Source: Firmicutes bacterium UBA3920
Lineage (GTDB): Bacteria > Bacillota > Clostridia > Caldicoprobacterales > Xylanivirgaceae
NCBI GenBank assembly: GCA_002386065.1
Contig: DGES01000120.1
Coordinates: forward strand, 63,567 to 92,845
Direction: 5' to 3'
DNA: 29,279 bases
Of this stretch, positions 22,324-29,279 are shown in pieces. The notes below the pieces were generated by a model, which had not been told where the DNA came from, searched no databases, and saw nothing but the letters and a program-made list of their open reading frames with translations. A program made the translations under genes and the position numbers. The first letter of the stretch is position 1. Each line of letters opens with the position of its first letter.

Positions 22324-23598
22324 TCATACTTTTATAGTTCCATACTTTCTTATATTCAAAACTGTAACTGCTCCCTTGCCAAATATTGTTTCTATCATAT
22401 CACTATAGGCAGCTGTCATATCCTTTGGTAAATACGCCTGTATGGTCCCAGCAAAGCCTCCACCATGAACTCTACATGCACCCTGCACTTGATTTTTCTT
22501 CATAAAATGTTCTGTTAAGGCAAGACAGAGAGTTACACCTTGCTCCCTTGTATCATGTGGAGCATATACATTTTGAAGCCACCTCCATGAGCTATTGCCC
22601 GACTCCTTTACAAGCTGCAAAAAAAGTGGAAAATCTTCTTGTTTAAGGGCATCTACTTGATACTCTACTCTATCATTTTCTGTAAAAAAATGCATTGCCC
22701 TCAAAATAGCCCTATCACCAACCTTTTCCCTTAACATGGGAATATTCGCAATGAGTTCATCCATTGAAAGCTCTCTGCATACATCCTTACCCATTGCCTG
22801 GGCCAATGTCTTCATTTCTCTAGGTATTGACGCATAATCCTCTGTTAAATCTGCATGACTACCTCCTGTATCTACCACAATAAGATCATAACCCTGTGCC
22901 CCTATGTCAAAATTTATCTTCTCCACTAATGGATTTTCTTTATCTTTAAAGTCAATTGCAACAAAACCTCCCACAGCACAGGCCATCTGATCCATAAGTC
23001 CACACGGTTTGCCAAAAAAGTTGTTTTCAGCATATTGACCTATTTGTGCAAGTGTTTCAGGCTTCACTTTGCCACCATTGTATAAATGGCTAAATATAGT
23101 GCCAATTAGCACCTCTATAGATGCCGACGAACTAAGCCCTGAACCAGGTAATACATCGCTATTTACATATGCATTAAATCCGCCTATTTTAAAGCCAAGT
23201 TGTACAAAACGAGAAGCAATTCCCCTTATAAGGGCAGTAGTCGTACCCTCTTCTTCCTCTACAGGATCTAATACATTTAAATTGACCTCAAAAGAATTAT
23301 CAAAACCTTTAGAATACATTGTTGCAATCTCATTTTCTGTAGGTATTACAACAGCAATAGAGTCTAAATTTACCCCTGCTGCCAGTACCTTTCCCAAGTT
23401 ATGATCAGTATGGTTACCTCCTATCTCTGTACGCCCTGGCGTACTAAAAAGTTCGACAGTACCTTCATATTCAAATAGTTTTTTAAACTCATCTATACTC
23501 TCTTTATATCTCTTTATTTGTCGATTTATTATATCATCATCATGTCCATATAAGGACTTAAATAACTCTATAGTCCTACTGTCGAAAATAAATGGCAT
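22324..23598 (-). CDS. galK: Galactokinase
   Basis: GHMP-family kinase making galactose 1-phosphate from galactose and ATP, the first step of the Leloir pathway. The 424 residues are somewhat longer than the Bacillus enzyme (about 390). The galactokinase signature appears as PGRTEIGGNHTDHN at 54-67 (family GRxNxIGEHxDY, altered here to T/G/N), the GHMP phosphate loop LPGSGLSSSAS at 150-160, and the catalytic Asp203 in CGLMDQMA. The late glycine motif VHGGGFAGTIQAYLP is also present. The variant signature is typical of a clostridial subgroup, so sugar specificity is likely but not certain. GAGGAGG precedes the ATG; it lies 14 bases after galE. Confidence 0.92.
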   Translation of the reverse strand: MPFIFDSRTIELFKSLYGHDDDIINRQIKRYKESIDEFKKLFEYEGTVELFSTPGRTEIGGNHTDHNLGKVLAAGVNLDSIAVVIPTENEIATMYSKGFDNSFEVNLNVLDPVEEEEGTTTALIRGIASRFVQLGFKIGGFNAYVNSDVLPGSGLSSSASIEVLIGTIFSHLYNGGKVKPETLAQIGQYAENNFFGKPCGLMDQMACAVGGFVAIDFKDKENPLVEKINFDIGAQGYDLIVVDTGGSHADLTEDYASIPREMKTLAQAMGKDVCRELSMDELIANIPMLREKVGDRAILRAMHFFTENDRVEYQVDALKQEDFPLFLQLVKESGNSSWRWLQNVYAPHDTREQGVTLCLALTEHFMKKNQVQGACRVHGGGFAGTIQAYLPKDMTAAYSDMIETIFGKGAVTVLNIRKYGTIKV

Positions 23599-23612
23599 GC
23601 TATGACCTCCTC

Positions 23613-24605
23613 TTATTTATCATTAAATCCATTGGGATTTTTTGAATGCCAGTTCCAAGCTGTCTTGACCATATCATCTAATGTAGTATATCTGGGGATC
23701 CAACCTAATTCATCCGTTATCTTTTTGGAACTAGCAATTAAAACAGCTGGATCACCAAGGCGTCTAGATGTATCTTCCCTAGGTATTTTAATTCCTGTAA
23801 TTCTTTCCACCGTTTCAATTACTTCCAATACGGAAAACCCCTTTTCGTTTCCAAGGTTATATGCCCTAGAAGGGCCACCATTTATGAGCCAGTCAAGGGC
23901 TAATATATGAGCCTTGGCAAGGTCTGTAACATGTATGTAATCTCTAATACATGTACCATCTGGGGTGGGATAGTTTGTACCAAATATCTTTATTTTATCC
24001 CGTTTTCCAAGGGCTACTTCCATTATAATAGGTATAAGATGTGTCTCTGGCGTATGATCCTCCCCTATCTCACCACTTACATGTGCACCGGCGGCATTAA
24101 AATACCTAAGTGCAACATGTCTTATTCCATATGCAACATCATAATCCACCAATATCTTCTCTACCATAAGCTTTGTACGTCCATATACACTCGTGGGATT
24201 TTTAGGACATCTTTCTGTTATGGGAATCTCCTGTGGTTCTCCATATACAGCAGCCGACGATGAAAAGACTATTTTTTTTACATCACAATCTTTCATTGCC
24301 TTTAATAAATTCAAAGTACCCACTACATTATTAAAATAATATTTCTCTGGATTCGCCATAGACTCGCCTACTTGGCTTTCTGCTGCAAAGTGTATAACAG
24401 AATCAATAGCATATTTTTGCATTGTCTCCTTGAGTTTTATGTAATCATTAATATCTCCAACTACCAGCGGAGTTCCTTCCCCTACCGCTTCTCTATGACC
24501 TCTTGAAAGATTATCATAGACAACCACATCTCTACCGTCTTCTACAAGTTCCCTGACAGTATGGCTACCTATATAACCCGCTCCTCCTGTTACAAGTATT
24601 GCCAT
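23613..24605 (-). CDS. galE: UDP-glucose 4-epimerase
   Basis: NAD-dependent short-chain dehydrogenase-type epimerase that interconverts UDP-galactose and UDP-glucose. The 330 residues match the family. The nucleotide motif TGGAGYIGSH is at 6-15, and the catalytic pair Tyr141/Lys145 lies in VYGRTKLMVEK with the FSSSAAVYG serine motif before it. RYFNAAGA and YIHVTDLAKAH complete the GalE pattern. AAAGGAGAG precedes the ATG. It is the first gene of galE-galK and divergent from galT. Confidence 0.96.
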   Translation of the reverse strand: MAILVTGGAGYIGSHTVRELVEDGRDVVVYDNLSRGHREAVGEGTPLVVGDINDYIKLKETMQKYAIDSVIHFAAESQVGESMANPEKYYFNNVVGTLNLLKAMKDCDVKKIVFSSSAAVYGEPQEIPITERCPKNPTSVYGRTKLMVEKILVDYDVAYGIRHVALRYFNAAGAHVSGEIGEDHTPETHLIPIIMEVALGKRDKIKIFGTNYPTPDGTCIRDYIHVTDLAKAHILALDWLINGGPSRAYNLGNEKGFSVLEVIETVERITGIKIPREDTSRRLGDPAVLIASSKKITDELGWIPRYTTLDDMVKTAWNWHSKNPNGFNDK

Positions 24606-24663
24606 AAAAACTCTCCTTTCACAAAAGCGTGATTGTATAAAATTTTAAAACCATTATAATAGT

Positions 24664-24691
24664 AATATAACATATTATATGTATAAGTAAA
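24664..24691 (-). promoter_or_regulatory. Candidate galE promoter with a palindrome in the spacer
   Basis: Minus-strand TTTACT (24686-24691) and TATATT (24664-24669) are 16 bases apart. The spacer holds the perfect palindrome ACATATTATATGT (24670-24682), where a repressor could bind. The DNA is very AT-rich, so chance symmetry is possible. Confidence 0.45.
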
Positions 24692-24744
24692 CCTTTTAGT
24701 TTCAATTATATAATTTAAATAGAAATAAATACGTAATAATAACT

Positions 24745-24762
24745 ACTGATATAAATAGCAGT
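24745..24762. promoter_or_regulatory. Imperfect palindrome in the galE-galT spacer
   Basis: ACTGATATAAATAGCAGT is symmetric apart from one mismatch pair and the centre. It lies between the divergent gal genes, about 70 bases before galT, and could be a sugar-responsive operator. No clear galT promoter was found. Confidence 0.3.
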
Positions 24763-24832
24763 GCTTTAGATATGGAAAATTAAAAATAAAATTTATCAAT
24801 TATAAATATCAATCATTTAAAGGAGTGGTTTA

Positions 24833-26404
24833 ATGAAAAATATAAATGATGAAAAAGCCCTATATCTTATTGAAAAACTACTTATGTTCGGACTTGAAAA
24901 CAACATGATAAGTAAATGGGATGTTATATATACGCGAAATAATTTTCTCGCCCTATTTGACTTGGACATGCCCTATGAAGGAGACGTAGATAGGGATATT
25001 CCTAAGATAGCTACCCCCATATTAGAAGACTTATTAGATTATGCATATATCAAAGGGCTAATACCCCATAATAACTCTACATATAGGGACCTCTTTGATA
25101 CAAAAATAATGGGAGTTTTAATGCCTAGACCTTCCGAAGTAATAAGGCGTTTTAATAAAACAAAAGAAAAAAAAGGAATAAAAGCTGCCACAGATGATTT
25201 TTATACATTATGCAAAAAAAGTGACTACATACGTACTAGTAGAATTGCTAAAAATATCAAATGGGATTATGAAAGCCCCTTTGGTAAACTAGAAATTACC
25301 ATAAATCTAACTAAACCTGAAAAAGATCCAAAGGAGATCGCATCTTTAAAGACAGCGCCCCAAATTGGATATCCTAAATGTGCCCTATGTCCTGAAAATG
25401 TAGGATATAGAGGAAGAGTTAATCACCCAGCACGTCAAACACACCGCATATTACCTTTAACACTTGCTGGAGAAAGATGGTATTTTCAATACTCACCATA
25501 TGTATACTATAATGAGCATTGTATTGTATTAAACGAAAAACATGTACCGATGAAAATATGTAGGAATACATTTGTAAGACTTCTTGAGTTCCTCGATGAG
25601 TTTCCCCACTACTTTATAGGTTCCAATGCCGACCTTCCCATAGTAGGAGGTTCCATACTCAATCATGACCATTTTCAAGGTGGTAATTACATCTTCCCCA
25701 TGGAAATTGCAGACATTGAATATTCTGTAAAGTCAAATCGCTATCCCCATATAAACATGGGAGTAGTCAATTGGCCCATGTCGACATTACGTCTTCAATC
25801 TAATAACAAAGAAGAGCTAGTAGATGCATGTTCTTATATATTAGATATATGGAGAGCATACTCGGATCCTTCAGTAGATATAATAAGCGCCACACAAGAT
25901 AACGATGAAAATATAGTACATCATAATACTATAACACCCATAGCCCGTAAAAATAAAAATGGTCAATTTGAATTAGACCTTGTCTTTAGAAATAATAGAA
26001 CTACAGACGAGCATCCTTTAGGAATATTTCATCCTCATGCTTCCCTACACCATATAAAAAAGGAAAATATAGGACTTATCGAAGTTATGGGGCTATTTAT
26101 CCTTCCAGGAAGGCTAAAAGATGAACTTGCAGCTATAGAAGATATACTCACAGGAAAGTCAGATATTGGTTATGAACTAGAAGATGAATCACATCCGCTA
26201 AATAAGCATCTAAACTGGATAGAAGAGCTCATCGAAAGATATGGAACAAACTTAAATGAAGATAAAGCCCACAAAATCGTTACAGATGGCGTAGGAGAAA
26301 AATGCACACAAGTATTAAAAGACGCAGGAGTATTTAAAACTACTAAAGAAGGAAGAAATGCATTCAATAGATTTTTGAGACAATGTGATATTAAAGTAAA
26401 ATAG
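24833..26404 (+). CDS. galT: UTP/UDP-glucose-hexose-1-phosphate uridylyltransferase, class II (Firmicutes type)
   Basis: Exchanges galactose 1-phosphate with UDP-glucose to give UDP-galactose and glucose 1-phosphate. The 523 residues fit the long Firmicutes GalT family (about 490-520) rather than the 350-residue E. coli type. The likely active-site histidines are His278 and His280 with Gln282 in LNHDHFQGG, corresponding to HPHxQ of class I. Cys183 and Cys186 in PKCALCPEN are a notable pair. AAAGGAG precedes the ATG. With galE and galK on the opposite side it completes the Leloir set; no galM or transporter is seen. Confidence 0.94.
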   Translation: MKNINDEKALYLIEKLLMFGLENNMISKWDVIYTRNNFLALFDLDMPYEGDVDRDIPKIATPILEDLLDYAYIKGLIPHNNSTYRDLFDTKIMGVLMPRPSEVIRRFNKTKEKKGIKAATDDFYTLCKKSDYIRTSRIAKNIKWDYESPFGKLEITINLTKPEKDPKEIASLKTAPQIGYPKCALCPENVGYRGRVNHPARQTHRILPLTLAGERWYFQYSPYVYYNEHCIVLNEKHVPMKICRNTFVRLLEFLDEFPHYFIGSNADLPIVGGSILNHDHFQGGNYIFPMEIADIEYSVKSNRYPHINMGVVNWPMSTLRLQSNNKEELVDACSYILDIWRAYSDPSVDIISATQDNDENIVHHNTITPIARKNKNGQFELDLVFRNNRTTDEHPLGIFHPHASLHHIKKENIGLIEVMGLFILPGRLKDELAAIEDILTGKSDIGYELEDESHPLNKHLNWIEELIERYGTNLNEDKAHKIVTDGVGEKCTQVLKDAGVFKTTKEGRNAFNRFLRQCDIKVK

Positions 26405-26430
26405 GGGCTGTTGCAACAGCCCCTTATTTT
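26404..26430. terminator. Terminator after galT, usable from both sides
   Basis: A perfect 20-base palindrome (26404-26423) begins at the last base of the galT stop and is followed by TTATTTT. On the minus strand the stem also ends in TATTTTA, so it may stop read-through from the convergent beta-glucosidase gene, which has no good terminator of its own closer by. Confidence 0.88.
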
Positions 26431-26606
26431 ACTTTAACAAAAACTATGCATATAAAGCACATTGACGTATAATTTTAATCTAACACCTATATTTAATATT
26501 AACCTTAAATGACTATAATATCTAGTACGTACCCAGATACCACATATCTGTCTGCATTTTTAGCCTCAAAGATATTCAGTTACTTTAAAATCCTAGATGC
26601 TAAATT

Positions 26607-27983
26607 CTAATCTCTATTTTTGATGTTTAAGACTTCTCCATTTGTCTCTATTAATTCCTTATACCAATAGCCAGAATCTTTTATAATCCTCTCTTGCGTC
26701 TCATAATTTACGTATACTATTCCAAACCTCTCAGAATATCCCTTAGCCCACTCAAAATTATCAAGTAGAGACCACAGAAAATACCCTGCAATATCCACTC
26801 CATCATCTACAGCACGTTTTAACTCACTTATATATCGGTGTAAGAAATCTATCCTGTTAGGATCATGTACTTTCCCATCTATAGATATTGCATCATGGCA
26901 AGCCATTCCATTTTCAGTTATATAGATTGGTAGTCCATAACGTTCAAATAAAAATTTAGGTCCCCAATAGAGACATTCAGGAGTGATAGGCCAGCCAATA
27001 GATGTTCTTGGATACCCTTGAAGCCTTTCAACATATTCATAGCTACCATTAGCGCCGGCTCTCACCGCAAAACCATTATAGATATTCTGTCCATAGAAAT
27101 CCAATGGTTGTGATATTATCTCCATATCATCTTGTCCAATTACAGGCAAATCTGATTCAAATAGTTTAAGACCATCTTCTGGGTATGTCCCAAGCAACAC
27201 TGGATCACTCCACCATGTCACATTCCATAAATAATTATATGGTTCTTTTGAAATGCCAAAATAGACCTTCCGTGCTGCCTCAATATCTTCTGGGGAATCA
27301 CTAGCAGGATATGCAACAGAACTTGTAGGCGCATATCCAAGTTTTGAGTTTGAAACCACACTTCTAATAGCCTGTACGGCATATCCATGGGCGAGCATTA
27401 CATTATGTGCCATCTGAAGATTTGAACGCCTTGACATAATACTTCCTGGCGCATGTTCACCAGTTACATGTCCCAATCCAATAAAACATTGAGGTTCATT
27501 AAATGTCATAAAATATTTTACCCTATCGCCTAGCTCCTTTGCCACAATTTCTGCGTACTCTCCAAACCACTTAGGACTATCTGAATTTAACCAACCTCCA
27601 CGCTTAAATAGCTCATATGGCAAATCCCAATGAAATAAAGTTATATAAGGGGTAATATCTTTTTCTAACAAGGCATCAACTAGTCTATTATAAAAATCAA
27701 GCCCTTTTTGATTGATTTTTCCAAACCCATTAGGTAAAATCCTTGACCAAGCTATAGAAAAACGATAGGCATCGAGGCTCAACTTAGCCATTATATCCAC
27801 ATCTTCTTTATAGCGATGATAGTGATCACAGGCTATATTACCATTGTGTCCACCAAATATCTTACCAGGTCTAGAACAAAAATCGTCCCACACAGTAAGT
27901 CCCCTACCGTCTTCAAATGCTGCACCCTCTATTTGATAAGAAGATGTTGCCGTACCCCATACAAAATCTTTGCTAAAACTCAT
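26607..27983 (-). CDS. bglA: Glycoside hydrolase family 1 beta-glucosidase
   Basis: Cytoplasmic retaining beta-glucosidase; it hydrolyses cellobiose and short beta-glucosides, often with beta-galactosidase side activity. From ATG at 27983 it has 458 residues, near the GH1 norm. The N-terminal signature is FVWGTATSSYQIEGA; the acid/base Glu163 lies in TFNEPQ and the nucleophile Glu357 in YITENGM; WSLLDNFEW near the end forms the substrate subsite. There is no signal peptide. The absence of phosphate-pocket residues cannot be judged securely, so a 6-phospho-beta-glucosidase is possible but less likely beside a cellobiose phosphorylase. AGGGAGGAA marks the start; the frame's 28 upstream codons look non-coding. 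GH1 and cellobiose phosphorylase give two routes to glucose units. Confidence 0.94.
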   Translation of the reverse strand: MSFSKDFVWGTATSSYQIEGAAFEDGRGLTVWDDFCSRPGKIFGGHNGNIACDHYHRYKEDVDIMAKLSLDAYRFSIAWSRILPNGFGKINQKGLDFYNRLVDALLEKDITPYITLFHWDLPYELFKRGGWLNSDSPKWFGEYAEIVAKELGDRVKYFMTFNEPQCFIGLGHVTGEHAPGSIMSRRSNLQMAHNVMLAHGYAVQAIRSVVSNSKLGYAPTSSVAYPASDSPEDIEAARKVYFGISKEPYNYLWNVTWWSDPVLLGTYPEDGLKLFESDLPVIGQDDMEIISQPLDFYGQNIYNGFAVRAGANGSYEYVERLQGYPRTSIGWPITPECLYWGPKFLFERYGLPIYITENGMACHDAISIDGKVHDPNRIDFLHRYISELKRAVDDGVDIAGYFLWSLLDNFEWAKGYSERFGIVYVNYETQERIIKDSGYWYKELIETNGEVLNIKNRD

Positions 27984-28038
27984 ATATAATTCCTCCCTCT
28001 CCCTTAGCACTATTATTACTCCATAATTGGCAAAATAA

Positions 28039-28058
28039 TATAGAACTTGAATTCTATA
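28039..28058. repeat. Inverted repeat upstream of bglA
   Basis: TATAGAA (28039-28045) and TTCTATA (28052-28058) are separated by six bases, about 55 bases before the bglA start. It is of operator size, but its regulator is unknown. Confidence 0.4.
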
Positions 28059-28234
28059 TACTCTCACCAGTTTTGATAACTATACTGATTACATTAAAAA
28101 GTTATTGATTTCTTTTATAATTGAATGCAACAGCAAAAAAAATATAAAACCATAACACAAGAAAAATCATGTGTAATGTTTTTGATAAAAATTCAAATAC
28201 GGCGAAGTGCTCACTATAACTATTCTTAATTTTA

Positions 28235-28276
28235 ACATATATAAATTTTAATTCAAACATTTAAATTTATATATGT
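28235..28276. repeat. 14-base AT-only inverted repeat
   Basis: ACATATATAAATTT (28235-28248) and AAATTTATATATGT (28263-28276) are perfect inverted copies with a 14-base loop. The left arm fills the spacer of the possible bglA promoter. It could be an operator or a structural element. Confidence 0.45.
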
Positions 28277-28488
28277 GTGTAAACCAACTTGTTGCGATAA
28301 TACAATTTTACATTCTTGCAATAAATAGTAATAAATTTTAAATCCTATCTATCCTTATTTGGGATAATGTCTTTTTATACTTTGAAATCCCCATGAGATA
28401 CAATTAATTATTTGTATAATCATCCTCAATAAAGTAATGTTAAATCGATTAGGTTAATATACCTCAACCATCTATTCAAACCAAAATA

Positions 28489-28537
28489 AAAACCCGAATA
28501 AGAACTTAATTCAATATCGAGATCTTATTCGGGTTTT
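28489..28537 (-). terminator. Terminator of the cellobiose phosphorylase gene
   Basis: Perfect 15-base arms (28489-28503 and 28523-28537) are separated by 19 bases. The stem ends in a T-run on both strands. It lies about 50 bases past the stop of the phosphorylase gene and separates it from bglA. Confidence 0.88.
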
Positions 28538-28589
28538 ATTTGTTTTGCTATTTATCTTTTTATAAACTCAAATCTATACAAAACCTACT

Positions 28590-29279
28590 TTAACCCATAT
28601 ACACCCGCACTATATGTCTCTTCCCATCTCCAAATACAGGAACAATATCCCCTTTTATTTGTTCACCATCTACTTCTATACGCGCAACCCCCTTTTGTAC
28701 TTGAACAGAGTTATCAACAAATATTTCATAGATATCTCCACGAAAATATCTAGTCACCTTATAGCCAGGCCATTCTTTTGGTATACATGGCGAAATTCTT
28801 AGACCATTATATTCTGGCTGAATACCTAATATAGCTTGGGTAATAGCGACATAATTCCATGCAGCTGTACCAGTTAGCCAGGAATTCTTAGCTTCGCCAT
28901 ATCGTGGTGCATCCTTGCCTGCTATCATCTGTGAATAAACATAGGGTTCAGTCCTATGAATGTCACTAATCTGCTCACGCCAGGCAGGAGCTATCTTTTT
29001 ATACAGTTCAAATGCACGATTACCTCGACCTAAAATTGTCTCAGCTATCATAATCCATGGATTGTTATGACAAAATATGCCTGCATTTTCCTTGTATCCT
29101 GGAGGATAAGATGAGCATTCGCCAAGATTTGGGTAATATTTTGTGAATGCAGGTTGCTGAATCATTATTCCATGTTCTGTCTCAAGCCATTTACGAACAG
29201 ACTCAAGTGCCTTTAATGCCTTGCCGTCGTCAAGACCAATACCAGCCATTACACAGAAACCTTGAGTCTCAATAAATAT
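28590..29279 (-). CDS. Cellobiose phosphorylase, C-terminal part (GH94), cut by the window edge
   Basis: Cleaves cellobiose with phosphate to glucose 1-phosphate and glucose, saving one ATP compared with hydrolysis; cytoplasmic. Only the last 229 residues or so of a protein of about 810 are present. The frame stays open through the window end, with IETQGFCVMAGIGLDDG running across the internal ATG at 29249, so that ATG is not the start. YPPGYKENAGIFCHNNPW, HRTEPYVYSQM, GEAKNSWLTGTAAWN and RISPCIPKEWPG match the GH94 catalytic barrel and tail as I recall them from clostridial cellobiose phosphorylases. Cellodextrin or chitobiose phosphorylases are less likely alternatives. A terminator separates it from the beta-glucosidase gene. 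Confidence 0.92.
   Translation of the reverse strand: MFIETQGFCVMAGIGLDDGKALKALESVRKWLETEHGIMIQQPAFTKYYPNLGECSSYPPGYKENAGIFCHNNPWIMIAETILGRGNRAFELYKKIAPAWREQISDIHRTEPYVYSQMIAGKDAPRYGEAKNSWLTGTAAWNYVAITQAILGIQPEYNGLRISPCIPKEWPGYKVTRYFRGDIYEIFVDNSVQVQKGVARIEVDGEQIKGDIVPVFGDGKRHIVRVYMG

Larger units (their letters stand above)
27984..28488. other. Long AT-rich intergenic region before the beta-glucosidase gene
   Basis: About 500 bases without a credible gene. It contains two inverted repeats (listed separately) and a possible minus-strand promoter TTGAAT-16-TAAAAT at 28229-28256, which would give a leader of about 240 bases. I saw no riboswitch or antiterminator sequence that I recognise. Confidence 0.5.

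Noticed and set aside
27984..28067. 28-codon extension of the beta-glucosidase
   Set aside because: The extension overlaps an inverted repeat, has no GH1 similarity, and AGGGAGGAA marks the later start.
28068..28488. BglG-type antiterminator (RAT) or riboswitch before bglA
   Set aside because: No RAT-like sequence overlapping a terminator and no known riboswitch core was recognised.
29247..29249. ATG at 29249 as the start of a short separate gene
   Set aside because: The frame continues to the window edge with conserved GH94 residues, so this is an internal Met of a longer gene.
1..29279. CRISPR array, prophage or defence system
   Set aside because: No spaced direct repeats, integrase, transposase or recognisable defence gene is visible; the genes are conserved metabolic and housekeeping genes.

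Overview
The window is about 29.3 kb of AT-rich DNA carrying ordinary chromosomal genes. It is most consistent with a saccharolytic, probably anaerobic member of the Firmicutes (class Clostridia or close relatives). The reasons are strong AGGAGG-type ribosome binding sites, heavy use of AGA/ATA codons, a CggR-controlled glycolytic operon, a Phe T-box upstream of pheST, a CtsR-type operator before an hsp20 gene, MutS2 and ZapA, and a cellobiose phosphorylase beside a GH1 beta-glucosidase. No rRNA, tRNA, CRISPR array, prophage or intact insertion sequence is visible. Genus cannot be assigned.

Layout. 115-2247 (+) is a chemoreceptor. 2477-4487 (-) is xylB followed by a small unknown membrane protein whose stop codon lies in the loop of its own terminator. 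4615-7562 (-) holds mutS2 and zapA, each with a candidate promoter. 7661-11080 (-) is pheS-pheT, preceded at 11121-11371 by a well-formed T-box with a UUC specifier. Directly upstream of the T-box, apparently on the same transcript, is an unlisted 29-codon gene that looks like the YqzL family. 11835-18943 (-) is a complete lower-glycolysis operon, cggR-gap-pgk-tpiA-gpmI-eno, with a tandem CggR operator upstream and structured spacers. 19063-20504 (-) is ldh-trmL. 20787-21581 (+) is a lytic transglycosylase and 21670-22140 (-) an hsp20 gene with a CtsR box over its promoter; a perfect 44-bp palindrome separates these two convergent genes. 22324-26404 is the Leloir galactose cluster, galE-galK (-) divergent from galT (+). 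26607-27983 (-) is a GH1 beta-glucosidase and 28590-29279 (-) the C-terminal part of a cellobiose phosphorylase cut by the window edge.

How the parts fit. Cellobiose (phosphorolysis or hydrolysis), galactose (galK/galT/galE) and xylulose (xylB) feed into sugar phosphates. The CggR operon carries triose phosphates to phosphoenolpyruvate and ldh regenerates NAD+ by making lactate. I did not find a clearly novel multi-gene system. The most interesting items are regulatory: the YqzL-like mini-gene ahead of the pheST T-box, the intact CggR and CtsR operators, structured RNA in the glycolytic operon, a terminator-embedded stop codon, and two intergenic stretches with unexplained inverted repeats.
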